Source: Paulinella micropora (lineage: Eukaryota; Cercozoa; Imbricatea; Euglyphida). From it: a DNA stretch of 64,000 nt. Positions 1 to 9,480 of this stretch are shown in pieces. Where the stretch lies: positions 153,147 through 217,146 of the forward strand of contig BJOX01000276.1 in the NCBI GenBank assembly GCA_009731375.1, in the 5' to 3' direction. Position 1 is the first letter of the stretch. Every line of letters begins with the position of its first letter. A program made the position numbers and the translations under genes. The notes under the pieces are model-generated. The model did not search any database. It was not told where the DNA came from and saw only the letters and a list, made by a program, of their open reading frames with translations.

Positions 1-3000
1 CAAGCAAGGACAGACGACATAACCATATCGTCAAAAAATAATAACTCTTCTTTGTTGATATCTGATACTGGTTATGTGTCAATTAATAACGAATACGATT
101 TGCCATTAGCGGACGGCACGGCTAATCAAATATTAAAAACGGATGGGCTCGGCAATACTTCATTTGCTACATTGACTTCAAGTTATATAAGCGACTTTGA
201 ATTGGATAAATTAACGGATGTAGTCATAACAGGCACACCCACAAATAACCAACTACTCATTTATAGCACAGGACAATGGCGCAATACAAACTCACCTTTT
301 CTTAGATTGGATGGCCTCACTATGATGTTTGGAAATTTAAATATGGGAGGTTTTAATGTAGTAAATGTCGGTAATGTTGATGGTATTGATGTTTCGGCTC
401 TTGATAGTGCTGTGGTTAAATTAACGGGAGACCAAACCATAGCAGGAATTAAGACATTTAGCAGTATAATAAATGCTAGTGCGGGTATTGATATGAAAAG
501 CCAAAGCATAACAAATGTTAATCTTGTTGATGGTATTGATGTTTCGGCTCTTGATAGTTCGGTGGTAAAACTAACGGGAGACCAAACCATAACAGGAAAC
601 AAAATATTTACTACTTATTTGGCCGTAAAAGACTCAAATCCATTAAACACAGGCAAATTATTCTTCAATTATAACAATAATATGGGTTCTATTTATTCGT
701 CGGATGCGGGTGGAGCCACGGGCTATCCACTAACTATTGTCGGTTCTTCTATACTTTTTGCTCCAACAACAGGGGGTGGGATAACATTAACGGGCAATGT
801 TTTTAATTTTAACAGCACGACAGCAATCAGCGGACTGCCCGCACCATTCTATGACGGCGATGCTTCAACAAAGGCTTACACCGATACGAAACTAGCCAAG
901 GACGGAACAACGGCTATGACGGGCAGTTTAAATATGGGAGGATTTTCAATTACAAATGTTAATCTTGTTGATGGTGTTGATGTTTCTACCCTTGATACTT
1001 CGGCCGTAAAACTAACAGGAGACCAAACCATAGCAGGTATTAAAACCTTTAGCAATGTGGTAAATGCGAGTGCGGGGAGTGATATGAAAAGCCAAAGCAT
1101 AACAAATGTTAATCTTGTTGATGGTGTTGATGTTTCTGCCCTTGATACTTCGGTTGTCAAACTAACAGGAGACCAGACCATAGCAGGAAACAAAAAATTT
1201 ACTTCAACAATAGAAGTGCGGGGTGCTACTGGTCCAGCCGCTTTTGATGGTATCGGTATTGCCTTTGATACGGCGACAAATATAGGAGAGATTGTGGCAC
1301 AAAAAATAGCAACTGCGAGTTGGTATCCGATACAAATAACGGGTTCGTATGTTGAGTTATATTCAGGTAATACTTTAATTATAACCGCAACTGGCACTAC
1401 ACTATCTTTGAATAATAACAAAATAACAAACTTAGCCACACCAACAGCAACAACGGACGGAGCAAACAAAAGTTATGTTGATACAAAAGACGGGCAAAAT
1501 GTGAAACTAACAGGAAACCAAACCATAGCAGGAATTAAGACATTTAGCAGTGCCCTTGAAATAACTGGAAATTCAACGAATGCGACAACAAAAGGAACAT
1601 TCGTGGTTTTTAACTCCACAGCCAATATAGGAACTATCGGATGCCTTGATATGGGCACGGGTGTAAATTATAACTTTGAAATAAATGCGAAAAAAATAAG
1701 TTTCATTATTGATGGAGCGATAGTCGGTTGGGTAAATGCTTCGGGGCTAGATTGTAATAGTAGCAAAATAGCCAACATTGGAACTCCGACATTATCAACA
1801 GACGGAGCGAATAAAACATATGTAGATACATTGGACGGGCAAAATGTAAAACTAACAGGCGACCAAACAATAACAGGAATTAAGATATTTAATGGAAGTA
1901 GAAATGATGTAAAAGCACTGACCTTATTAAGCCAAGCCGATTTTAATAATGTGGATATCATTAATGGAGGAAATATAACATATAATGGTGCGAGGATATT
2001 AAACCAAAATGGAGGTGATATATTCTTTTCACAGACAACGGGTGATTATCAGTATTTCTTATTTACTCTAAATACTGCTTCAAGCGGAACCGCGAACCAA
2101 CGAGGCTACCTATTTACGAATGTAGCATCTGATGTAAAAGGAGCAGGACTTTATATTTCAAAACTTTTGGATAATAAAAGTGCTTCGTCTGACATTGTCC
2201 GTTTTAACAATGCTGGCGGTATGCGGTTTTATGGTGCTTTGGATATGAACAGCAACAACATAACAAGTGGCGGAACAATAACGGGAACAACAATTACTTC
2301 AACCGCGGGTATAACAACGACCACATTGGCAACGAGCGACAAAATAACGATAGCATTAGATAAACCATTAATATTGGGAAGAACAACAAGAGGATTGGCG
2401 ACATACACGGGTGGATTAGAATTATACGGGACATCTGGTGTAGCAGGGCCGCATATACAAGCATTTACAACATCCAATCCCAATTATCCTTGTTTTCAAT
2501 TAATTAACAATGGGCATAGCAACACAGCACTAAAATTTGATTGTTATTGGGATGGTGCGGTTAATGATAAGTCAAGTTTTGCTACTTCAAATTTTCAAAT
2601 AGCAAAAGGCACTAATCTCCTTTTTCAATATGCGTCAGGAGTGGCGGTAGGAAGTAATATAACATTTAACACCGCAATAGACATCAGTAGTTCATCGGGC
2701 TTATTAACAACGAAGGCAATAACAGCAAGTGGAGCAATAACAGCAAATGCTGGGATATCTGTTGTTAACAGCACGGCGGACATAAGGGGAGAAGCAAGAA
2801 GTGGGTCTCATGCTTCACCAGTCGGGTTATATGTCACAGGCAATCTTGGAGCATCTTCTGCTGGTGTCGAATTCAGACACAGCAACGGGACGCAGGGAGT
2901 TGGTTTTGGTTATAATTCAATATATGCTACGGGGAGCAGCACAAACCAAGATTTAAATTTTTATGCTAGGGGAACAGGAGTAATCTATGCTCAGAGTGAT

Positions 3001-3594
3001 ACAAGCCTAACAACAGCATCCAGCGGATTTTTAACATTAAGAAAAAGACCAGGCAATACGACCAACCCACAAATATTTATGAAAGCAGGAGACTCATCGG
3101 GTTATGCGGTAGTAATGAATACAGGTGGCTTATTACACGCTTGGTCAACTTCATTATCAAATGGTGAAAACAATACAGGATATGTTTTTATGGCAGCAGG
3201 AGCGAATGTTTGGTCTTCTGGTTCAGACAGGAGGCTAAAATCAGATATTAAAACACTAGACTGTGAGGGATGTTGTGAGAAACTTATGAAAATAAACTGC
3301 TGTTCATATTATTTGAAATCAGACGAAAAGAAACAAAAAAAGAACCACGGATTTATTGCGGATGAAGTAAAAAAAATATTTCCAGAATTTGTATATGAAA
3401 GTGGAATAAAAGCAGACGATGGGGATGGCTACCTTGAAGGTATAACATACACTGACTTTATACCAGTATTAGTCAGTGCTTTTCAACATTTGACTGAAAA
3501 GGTAGATAATCTATCACACGTGATAGATTTGTTAGAAAAAGAAAATAAAAATCTTATGAATATACTACAAGAAATTAGAGAAAATGACCAATAA
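1..3594 (+). CDS. Fibre-like virion protein with C-terminal S74 chaperone domain (5' end outside window)
   Basis: The frame is open from the first base, so the start lies upstream of the window; 1,197 residues are visible. The N-terminal half is built of repeats around the phage-tail-fibre motif LTGDQTIAGIKTF (six copies between about 415 and 1,880), alternating with blocks such as NVNLVDGIDVSALD. The last ~120 residues form a peptidase S74 / intramolecular chaperone domain: Ser at 3223-3225 begins the motif SDRRLKSDI, the Ser-Asp...Lys arrangement used for self-cleavage, followed by HGFIADEV and a terminal coiled coil. In that family the domain trimerises a beta-helical fibre and then cuts itself off. 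By analogy this is a trimeric receptor-binding spike of the PLV particle. It overlaps the next gene by 11 bp, as in a compact viral genome. The fold is well supported; the role as a fibre is inferred. Confidence 0.85.
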   Translation, partial: QARTDDITISSKNNNSSLLISDTGYVSINNEYDLPLADGTANQILKTDGLGNTSFATLTSSYISDFELDKLTDVVITGTPTNNQLLIYSTGQWRNTNSPFLRLDGLTMMFGNLNMGGFNVVNVGNVDGIDVSALDSAVVKLTGDQTIAGIKTFSSIINASAGIDMKSQSITNVNLVDGIDVSALDSSVVKLTGDQTITGNKIFTTYLAVKDSNPLNTGKLFFNYNNNMGSIYSSDAGGATGYPLTIVGSSILFAPTTGGGITLTGNVFNFNSTTAISGLPAPFYDGDASTKAYTDTKLAKDGTTAMTGSLNMGGFSITNVNLVDGVDVSTLDTSAVKLTGDQTIAGIKTFSNVVNASAGSDMKSQSITNVNLVDGVDVSALDTSVVKLTGDQTIAGNKKFTSTIEVRGATGPAAFDGIGIAFDTATNIGEIVAQKIATASWYPIQITGSYVELYSGNTLIITATGTTLSLNNNKITNLATPTATTDGANKSYVDTKDGQNVKLTGNQTIAGIKTFSSALEITGNSTNATTKGTFVVFNSTANIGTIGCLDMGTGVNYNFEINAKKISFIIDGAIVGWVNASGLDCNSSKIANIGTPTLSTDGANKTYVDTLDGQNVKLTGDQTITGIKIFNGSRNDVKALTLLSQADFNNVDIINGGNITYNGARILNQNGGDIFFSQTTGDYQYFLFTLNTASSGTANQRGYLFTNVASDVKGAGLYISKLLDNKSASSDIVRFNNAGGMRFYGALDMNSNNITSGGTITGTTITSTAGITTTTLATSDKITIALDKPLILGRTTRGLATYTGGLELYGTSGVAGPHIQAFTTSNPNYPCFQLINNGHSNTALKFDCYWDGAVNDKSSFATSNFQIAKGTNLLFQYASGVAVGSNITFNTAIDISSSSGLLTTKAITASGAITANAGISVVNSTADIRGEARSGSHASPVGLYVTGNLGASSAGVEFRHSNGTQGVGFGYNSIYATGSSTNQDLNFYARGTGVIYAQSDTSLTTASSGFLTLRKRPGNTTNPQIFMKAGDSSGYAVVMNTGGLLHAWSTSLSNGENNTGYVFMAAGANVWSSGSDRRLKSDIKTLDCEGCCEKLMKINCCSYYLKSDEKKQKKNHGFIADEVKKIFPEFVYESGIKADDGDGYLEGITYTDFIPVLVSAFQHLTEKVDNLSHVIDLLEKENKNLMNILQEIRENDQ
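330..1880 (+). repeat. Internal coding repeats of the fibre gene
   Basis: Six copies of a segment encoding VKLTGDQTIAG(I/N)K occur at about 415, 565, 1006, 1159, 1501 and 1846, several preceded by a near-identical block for VDG(I/V)DVS(A/T)LD. Some neighbouring copies are almost identical in DNA, which suggests recent duplication or gene conversion inside the shaft region. Confidence 0.8.
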
Positions 3595-3958
3595 TACAAC
3601 CAGACTTCACAGACCCCCACCTATTATGGATATGGATAATCTCGGACATGTCCGAGATAGTGAATTAACTCCAGAATTAAAGTCCCGTGTTTTGGATATT
3701 GAACTAAAGAATGAGGAAAAAAAAGTAGAGCACGAATTGGAAGATAACTGGAATTGTTGTTGTATGACAAACAGACCAACCGACAGCAGACTTATTAAAT
3801 ATCTGTTTCAAATGACCATTATTATTTCAATAATCACTTTGTGTATAGTGAGGCTATCTGAAAAGGACTTGCCATGTGAGGTTGCTAATACTTATGTAGG
3901 TATTTTAACCTTACTTATCGGCATTTGTCTTCCTTCACCTTCTTCAAGTAAGAAGTGA
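3584..3958 (+). CDS. Small two-helix membrane protein of the PLV
   Basis: This 124-residue protein starts inside the last codons of the fibre gene (11 bp overlap), so the two are probably co-transcribed. It has a hydrophilic N-terminus of about 65 residues containing a CCC triplet, then two hydrophobic segments: LFQMTIIISIITLCIVRL (about residues 73-90) and a second one around YVGILTLLIGICL near the C-terminus. Small membrane proteins of this type are common in PLVs, virophages and Polintons, where they may sit in an internal membrane or help lysis. No family was recognised. Its last 15 bp overlap convergently with the next minus-strand gene. Confidence 0.65.
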   Translation: MTNNTTRLHRPPPIMDMDNLGHVRDSELTPELKSRVLDIELKNEEKKVEHELEDNWNCCCMTNRPTDSRLIKYLFQMTIIISIITLCIVRLSEKDLPCEVANTYVGILTLLIGICLPSPSSSKK

Positions 3959-4204
3959 GCACTCATACAAGTGGATTTTATACCAAGAAGCATCACTACC
4001 CGAACACATCAAAGGCAGTGCCTCATCAAAACTACGACACATATTATTTCCATTATTTATAAAAACACACTTAAACCCTGTATCTATACCTTTTTGAATA
4101 CAATAAACACAACTTATATTCTTTTTTTCACTTATCCGTGAGTAGAAATCGCAAGCCGTGCGACTTAGCACAAATGGTAATACAAACAATAATATTGATA
4201 ACAT
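3944..4204 (-). CDS. Small secreted-type cysteine-containing protein, unknown function
   Basis: An 86-residue frame with an ATG start opens with a hydrophobic stretch (LSILLFVLPFVLS) that looks like a signal peptide or anchor, followed by a polar part with seven cysteines (for example CVYC), which could form disulfides. It lies on the opposite strand to its neighbours and its 3' end overlaps the membrane-protein gene by 15 bp. No homologue was recognised. Orientation, compact spacing and signal-like start support a real gene, but it could be chance. Confidence 0.45.
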   Translation of the reverse strand: MLSILLFVLPFVLSRTACDFYSRISEKKNISCVYCIQKGIDTGFKCVFINNGNNMCRSFDEALPLMCSGSDASWYKIHLYECSLLT

Positions 4205-4207
4205 ATA

Positions 4208-4417
4208 TTAACCAGCCTTTTCTTTTACTATATTGTTGTAAATCGTCTCCCGTTGCTTATCCGTCAGTGGCAGGCGATATAAGATATTCTTTGGCTGTCT
4301 AAATACAGCAGGATACTTATTTACCAAGTTTTGGTTAATGCGGATGTTGTCTATCTCTTTGCCGAGTTTTTCCAATTCTTCAAGTTGTTGTTCGTCTTTA
4401 CTTTTTTCTTTATCCAT
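4208..4417 (-). CDS. Small charged protein, unknown function
   Basis: A 69-residue frame begins at the ATG at 4415-4417 (MDKEKSKDEQQLEELEKL); a longer frame from 4465 is possible but would run into the start of the divergent gene. The N-terminal half is a charged predicted helix or coiled coil, and the C-terminal half contains FRQPKNILYRLPLTDKQRETIY. It ends 3 bp from the start of the preceding minus-strand gene, suggesting a two-gene minus-strand unit. Its start is only 22 bp from the start of the large plus-strand gene, so the 4418-4439 interval must hold both promoters or 5' leaders. No family was recognised. Confidence 0.5.
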   Translation of the reverse strand: MDKEKSKDEQQLEELEKLGKEIDNIRINQNLVNKYPAVFRQPKNILYRLPLTDKQRETIYNNIVKEKAG

Positions 4418-4439
4418 ATTATATAACAGGAAATATAAA

Positions 4440-7202
4440 ATGGCCAAACAGAAAAAAAAAGACAATCCCTCTTTGGCGGAAGTATACGAAGGAGAAGAGT
4501 GGCATGTCCCTCACTACAACTTCAACGGCCCCGGAACGGACTTGCGGAACAGATTTAGATTAGACTACAAGGGCAAAATCGGAACAGCATCTTATCATCT
4601 CCCCATAAATAAGATTGATTATGAAGCGATACGACACGACCTCATGCACATGTCGCCTGACGACATGGTTCAACATTTTTCCGATAGAGATTATGTAAAA
4701 AATGTAGGTGCTAACATGAATTTCCACAACATGGGATCCGCTTTGTTGAGTGTGAATGCAGTCGGTGGTAAAGCACTGGCAAAGGCGGTATATGAGTTGT
4801 CTAAAATCTATGCTCCTATTAAGTATCCATTAAGTAAGCGAAGGCAGATCGCGGAGGAAATCGCACTCATGATGCGAGAATGGAAGACGAGCACAGATGT
4901 TCTTAAATATCTGGTCGTAAAATTTCCATCCTTGTTTGGAGGCACAACAACGAGAAGGTTAGCAGGAGTGGCGAGTAGAAGACACATGGAGCGAGTATGG
5001 AGTGAATTGCACGGGAAACTCAAATTTTTAGTCGGTGGGTCTGCCTTGGCATTTTTTCAAGGGAAGAAATTTGTATCGTCTCCTTTGTTAATGGTGTATG
5101 GTTCTACCATTGATTTGCCAGAAAAAGTGAAAAAAGTAAAATCATGGGTTGATGCGGTGATGGAAAAATATGACAAATACTTGGCAGATGTAGGATATTT
5201 TGACGAGAATGGTGATTTCGTGATAAAAAAGAATATTGACAAATACAAAGCAGAGGATGATTACAAAGACTTTTTCTTGGACTGGACTACATATGTTTCT
5301 AAAGTTGGTTCTAATTATAAAACGGGGTTTCTAAACGAAGCAGAATTAGCAAGAGTATCTAACATAGAAACTACAAATGAATTAGAACAGGTATCAGTTG
5401 AAGAGCCAATAGAGGTTGAAGTTAGCAATATTGCGAATAATATAGAAAATCTTTATTCCTCAGTAAAACCAATAGCAGAAAGAATTGCAGAAACTACATT
5501 TGCTTCCATATCGCCTACTCCGTCGCCAGAAATTCTTAAATCCGTTGAACCCATATTATCTCAATCTGTATCGCCTAGCCCGTCAAAATCCGTTGAACCC
5601 ATATTATCTCAATCTGTATCACCTAGCCCGTCAAAATCCGTTGAACCCATATTATCTCAATCTGTATCGCCTAGCCCGTCAAAATCCGTTGAACCGCTAC
5701 CATCAGCATCAAATACAGAAAATAATAATAATAATAATATTCATAATAATATACCAGAAGTAAAAATGGCTGAAGTACAACCACAGGCACCACCACCACG
5801 GGAAAAAATAGTAGATGTCGCGGGAAGAAAAACTGCCAGACATTCCATTGATGAATTACTGAAAGAATTTCCGCCCGAAGTCCAAGACCGCATCAAACGA
5901 GACTATGTCGACATAGTTAGCAAAGGAAGCGGTAAAAAATTAACTAGTAAAAAGTTTCAAAAGGAAGCGGATATTGACAGCATTGAAAGAGTGCTTAGCA
6001 GAGACCATAAGATAAAGATGGGAGATTTGGATAAATATCGTGATGAATTGTTTACCAAACTTCATAGTGACCTTTATGGAAAATTATCGCAACACCAACA
6101 ACATCTGTATCACGAGTATTCAACCGCGAAAATAATCAGTTCAATTCAAGACGAAGACCAAAAAAAAGAAGTAAGGACTAATATTGCCAAATTACAACAA
6201 GTGTATAAGCCATTGAAGGAAGGTAAACTTGAGGAGGCAGAGGCGGTAAGATTGGCCGATATATACAATAGAGCGGTAAATTCTTATGTTAACGGAAGGA
6301 AAGACGAAGGAAATTCCTTTTACGAGCAATTGAAACAAGTAAAACCTCCGCCAAGTAATCAACCACCACCACCCGATCCACAAACACAACTGCCACCAAA
6401 GAAACAACCTAAGCCACAACCTAAGCAACCACCACCGCTAGACCCGTCACCGCAACCGCAACCGAACCCGCCACCGCCACCACCCGAAAGGGGGGATGAA
6501 GTAAAAGCACCAGAACCAGAAGAAAACACACAGACTGGAACTTATCTTAGTGGCACAAAAGCGGGACTTCCATTCGTTGAAAAAAGTGCTAATATTAATG
6601 ACCCAGCATACAAGGAATATGCGGAAAGCAAAGACCCAGACCCAAACACTACACCAAATCAATCCATGGTTGATTCTATGAGGGCGATTGATGAGTTGGT
6701 TGATAGACTTATCGGGAAAACACCAGCAGAACAACGGAGGGAATTGATTAATCTTGCCCGCTTTACTATGCCGTCCGACCCGAATGGAGGAATTGGAACA
6801 ACTAAAACCAATATTCTAATCAAAGGAAATAAGGAGCGATCAGATCGTGTGCTTGATGCTCCTATGTATGAGTTGCACGATAACACCCAGTTTGGAAACA
6901 CTAACAATAACATGATGATAAATCGTTATAACAGGGCAGTTATTGTTAAGAGAGTGTCGGAGAAGGTAAGAATGCCGTCCGTTAAGGCTAGAATGATTAA
7001 GAACTTCAAAGCAGAAATTCCGCCACAAGTGCAAACTAGAGCAGAAAGAAAAGATTTTAAACCATTGATTAATCCCCCGTCTGACTATTCTTTTGGAAGC
7101 CCATACTCGCCATTCTTCACCAACTATGCACACCCGCCCATGCCTTATGGTGTTGAATATGATAATTATAGATACAATCAAAACTATTTTCTCAATGCTT
7201 AA
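4440..7202 (+). CDS. Large virion-type protein with phospholipase-A2-like N-terminal domain
   Basis: The 920-residue protein starts at the ATG at 4440; upstream in-frame codons overlap the divergent gene and are unlikely to be used. Residues about 20-65 show the layout of the small phospholipase A2 domain found in some virus capsid proteins: a glycine-rich calcium-loop-like NGPGTDL, then DYEAIRHDLMHM with the His-Asp dyad. In that fold the dyad and loop hydrolyse membrane phospholipids during entry. The tyrosine that usually follows HD by three residues is a His here, so activity is uncertain. The middle is Ser/Pro-rich with a 16-residue tandem repeat (SVEPILSQSVSPSPSK), then helical charged segments, then a polyproline stretch (6,345-6,485) and a conserved-looking C-terminus ending in a Tyr/Asn-rich tail. 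It sits just upstream of the packaging ATPase, fitting a minor capsid or core protein. The domain call is moderate; the rest is unknown. Confidence 0.7.
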   Translation: MAKQKKKDNPSLAEVYEGEEWHVPHYNFNGPGTDLRNRFRLDYKGKIGTASYHLPINKIDYEAIRHDLMHMSPDDMVQHFSDRDYVKNVGANMNFHNMGSALLSVNAVGGKALAKAVYELSKIYAPIKYPLSKRRQIAEEIALMMREWKTSTDVLKYLVVKFPSLFGGTTTRRLAGVASRRHMERVWSELHGKLKFLVGGSALAFFQGKKFVSSPLLMVYGSTIDLPEKVKKVKSWVDAVMEKYDKYLADVGYFDENGDFVIKKNIDKYKAEDDYKDFFLDWTTYVSKVGSNYKTGFLNEAELARVSNIETTNELEQVSVEEPIEVEVSNIANNIENLYSSVKPIAERIAETTFASISPTPSPEILKSVEPILSQSVSPSPSKSVEPILSQSVSPSPSKSVEPILSQSVSPSPSKSVEPLPSASNTENNNNNNIHNNIPEVKMAEVQPQAPPPREKIVDVAGRKTARHSIDELLKEFPPEVQDRIKRDYVDIVSKGSGKKLTSKKFQKEADIDSIERVLSRDHKIKMGDLDKYRDELFTKLHSDLYGKLSQHQQHLYHEYSTAKIISSIQDEDQKKEVRTNIAKLQQVYKPLKEGKLEEAEAVRLADIYNRAVNSYVNGRKDEGNSFYEQLKQVKPPPSNQPPPPDPQTQLPPKKQPKPQPKQPPPLDPSPQPQPNPPPPPPERGDEVKAPEPEENTQTGTYLSGTKAGLPFVEKSANINDPAYKEYAESKDPDPNTTPNQSMVDSMRAIDELVDRLIGKTPAEQRRELINLARFTMPSDPNGGIGTTKTNILIKGNKERSDRVLDAPMYELHDNTQFGNTNNNMMINRYNRAVIVKRVSEKVRMPSVKARMIKNFKAEIPPQVQTRAERKDFKPLINPPSDYSFGSPYSPFFTNYAHPPMPYGVEYDNYRYNQNYFLNA
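5541..5697 (+). repeat. 48-bp in-frame tandem repeat
   Basis: Three full copies (5541-5588, 5589-5636, 5637-5684) and a 13-bp partial copy encode SVEPILSQSVSPSPSK. The copies differ by only one base (tcg/tca in the second), so the expansion is recent. It keeps the frame and probably changes only linker length. Confidence 0.9.
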
Positions 7203-7210
7203 GTATAATA

Positions 7211-8080
7211 ATGAAACGAGGACTTAGACCAAATAGACTACCACGAAAAACACTTTTACGAACGGCACTTGAAGGCAGTAAGATTGATGAATTACACGAA
7301 AATGAATTTCAAGTCAGCCGTCCAGTCATAACGGAATTACCCAAAAAAGAACAAAAATTTAAAAAAGGTTTGAAAATTGAGGCAATAGAGTCCGAGCGGG
7401 ATAGTGTCAAAGAGAAACCACTTCAAAGGGGAAACATCCTTCCGGGGATGGGGCTATTCATCATTTGTGGTGCTACGGGCAGTGGCAAGTCCGTTATGAT
7501 CGCCAACCTGCTAGGTAATAAACACATGCTTAAGGGCTGGTGGGACGAGATTTATATGTTTTGTTTATCTCCTTCTAAGATGCTTACGGATGTTTTGAAA
7601 TTGAAAGACGACCATATCATACGAGAGGACAAGCCAGAATTATTGCGACGAATATTTGACGAACAGAAAAGCAAAATAGAGGCGAAGGGATACGAAAAAG
7701 CACCAAAGATATTAATCATTTGTGATGATGTGGCACAATCCCGCAAGTTTCTTAAACACGAAGTATTACAAGAAATCGCTTTTGCTTCAACACATGCCAA
7801 AGTATCCGTATGGATAACGACACAATCATACATGCAAATTCCCCGCAATGTAAGAATAAATGCCCATTATATTGCCATATTTTCGGGTGTGAAACGATCG
7901 GAGATTGAACGAATAAAAGCGGAGCATGAAAGTCAATATCTGACTGATAAAGAGATGGATGTGCTTATTAGACATGCCACAGCGGAGCCTTATTCTTTTC
8001 TATTCATTAACAATAGAATAGCGGATAAGCGACAGGTATTCAGGAAGAACTTTGATACCATTTTACACTTAAAAACTTGA
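7211..8080 (+). CDS. FtsK/HerA-superfamily (A32-like) genome-packaging ATPase
   Basis: The 289-residue protein contains a Walker A motif GATGSGKS at about residues 86-93, a Walker B strand KILIICDD at about 165-172, and a downstream sensor-like segment VWITTQSYMQIPRN. Arg residues near IRHA and RIADKRQVFR could supply the arginine finger. Size and motif order match the packaging ATPases of PLVs, Polintons and nucleocytoplasmic viruses, which pump genomic DNA into capsids. It follows the PLA2-domain gene after 8 bp and is upstream of the capsid gene, the usual morphogenesis cluster. The frame is intact with no visible defects. Confidence 0.93.
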   Translation: MKRGLRPNRLPRKTLLRTALEGSKIDELHENEFQVSRPVITELPKKEQKFKKGLKIEAIESERDSVKEKPLQRGNILPGMGLFIICGATGSGKSVMIANLLGNKHMLKGWWDEIYMFCLSPSKMLTDVLKLKDDHIIREDKPELLRRIFDEQKSKIEAKGYEKAPKILIICDDVAQSRKFLKHEVLQEIAFASTHAKVSVWITTQSYMQIPRNVRINAHYIAIFSGVKRSEIERIKAEHESQYLTDKEMDVLIRHATAEPYSFLFINNRIADKRQVFRKNFDTILHLKT

Positions 8081-8134
8081 AGTAAGGCTAATTAGTTTTA
8101 AAAGCAATTTTTTTATATTTATTGATAATATAAT

Positions 8135-8590
8135 ATGAGCACTAGGTTATTTACGACAACTTACAACCAAGCAGTGAGTATTTACCGCCAACAGAATGGC
8201 ATTAAAGGAATGTATACCATCAAGAAAGGCACACCAGAATATGAGGGAGTAATCCAAATACACAACAAAATCAAGTCTGGTGAAATTCCATCGCAACTTA
8301 AGCCAAGAGCACCAAGAAAAAAGAAAATACAAGCCCCTTCTAACCCCTCGCCCATTGAAACATCGGCACCGCCAGTTGATTTATCATTGAATAGAAAGAC
8401 AGCAGAACTACTGCCAAATCCTATCACAAATACTACACCACCGCCAAGTGCCAAACCAGTGGAAATGACACCAGACGGAGAGTGGGATAAAATCGCGAGA
8501 GACTTGGATGAGCGAATGAGTAAATCGGCCTCATACAACAAACTAGTTAATATAATTAAATTTATGAAAGAGAATAATATCCCTTGTTAG
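8135..8590 (+). CDS. PLV protein of unknown function, basic and proline-rich
   Basis: This 151-residue protein has an ordered-looking N-terminus (TRLFTTTYNQAVSIYRQQNG), then a basic patch RAPRKKKIQ, a Pro/Ser/Thr-rich linker, and a C-terminal predicted helix (SYNKLVNIIKFMKENNIPC). It lies between the ATPase and the next small gene, in the same direction, behind a very A/T-rich leader (8,100-8,134) that could be a late promoter. The basic patch would suit DNA or capsid binding, but no family was recognised. Confidence 0.6.
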   Translation: MSTRLFTTTYNQAVSIYRQQNGIKGMYTIKKGTPEYEGVIQIHNKIKSGEIPSQLKPRAPRKKKIQAPSNPSPIETSAPPVDLSLNRKTAELLPNPITNTTPPPSAKPVEMTPDGEWDKIARDLDERMSKSASYNKLVNIIKFMKENNIPC

Positions 8591-8605
8591 TATATATACA
8601 AGAGG

Positions 8606-9010
8606 ATGATTAGAAACACCCGCGCGGCGAACAAGTTATCTGGCGAATTCGTCAATAAACTAAACGAAGCAAACAGACAAACTAGCGATGCAATGCAATT
8701 GAACCATTTTGAATTGTGGTCTGACAAAGGAGCACCATTAGTCAATCAAGACCTTACGGATTATTCTAATTTATACCCAGTGCCGACTTATGACTTGCAG
8801 AGCATGTTGCCAGATGTCAGCGACAAAGGAACCACAGATGTTGTTGATTTAGATACTGCCGTGTCTAGTTTGAAATTTTTACAAAAAGCAGTGAAGAGTG
8901 CAACTTCCCGAGAGTATCAACTTGATAGCAGAGAAGGCCGTGATACCACCTTAGCCTCAATACAAGGTGATGTAAGAAAAATAAAAAATGTGTTTTTGCC
9001 CGATGAATAA
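8606..9010 (+). CDS. PLV protein of unknown function (134 residues)
   Basis: The protein starts 15 bp after the previous stop. It begins MIRNTRAANKLSGEF and is mostly polar, with a motif VPTYDLQSMLPDV and a C-terminal helical part ending IKKVFLPDE-like (KNVFLPDE). Its position directly before the major capsid gene is where PLVs and Polintons often carry penton or other minor capsid genes, but no sequence motif confirms that here. The frame is intact and codon use resembles its neighbours. Confidence 0.55.
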   Translation: MIRNTRAANKLSGEFVNKLNEANRQTSDAMQLNHFELWSDKGAPLVNQDLTDYSNLYPVPTYDLQSMLPDVSDKGTTDVVDLDTAVSSLKFLQKAVKSATSREYQLDSREGRDTTLASIQGDVRKIKNVFLPDE

Positions 9011-9120
9011 CTCAATTAATTAGTCCCTTAGGACAATTGTCAATAGCACACTATTGATTAATTAAATTTGCAAATAATTATTTTTTTATCGCATAAATAT
9101 AAGTCCGAGCCTTTACAATC

Positions 9121-9480
9121 ATGAGTGAAACAAAAGACATGAAGAACACGGAGGAGTTGATGTCCCTCAACAACCTCATGTATGAGTTGCCCGCAAACTT
9201 GGCACTCACGGAGCAGGGGAGCATCTTTAAGAAGAACTTCTCCGATCAGCAGACTTATACCTCTTCGTCGGGGACTGAAATGATTTTTACACTACAGGCA
9301 AGCACTGATTTCGTTTATGGAAAGAATTGCTATTTGTCGTTTGATATCAAGGCCGACGGGTTGGTTACGACCGCGGGGAATAACTGCGGTATTGGTTTCC
9401 TAAATACACCCGCTACCGCTATTTTTGAAAGATTTCTACTAGAAAGCAAGGATGGTAGCGAACTGGAACGAATTAGGAAG
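9121..9480 (+). pseudogene. MCP: 5' fragment of the hexon-type major capsid protein gene
   Basis: The frame starts MSETKDMKNTEEL and gives about 120 residues that read like the start of a PLV/Polinton double-jelly-roll capsid protein: EQGSIFKKNFSDQQTYTS followed by the strands MIFTLQA, FVYGKNCYLSFDIKADG and GFLNTPATAIFERF. Such proteins are normally several hundred residues. Here the viral sequence stops at about 9,476-9,483; the remaining codons to the stop at 9522 come from the inserted host block, since the same bases (around AACGTAGGCAATAGGAA) recur at 11,061-11,077 next to an ankyrin exon. The gene is therefore broken. The A/T-rich stretch 9,040-9,115 upstream is a likely late promoter region. 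Family assignment rests on context plus motif feel, not a search. Confidence 0.7.

Noticed and set aside
1-3594. Prophage tail fibre from bacterial contamination
   Set aside because: The fibre is physically linked to PLV-type ATPase, capsid and polymerase genes, and the host block next to them has eukaryotic introns and LTR elements.
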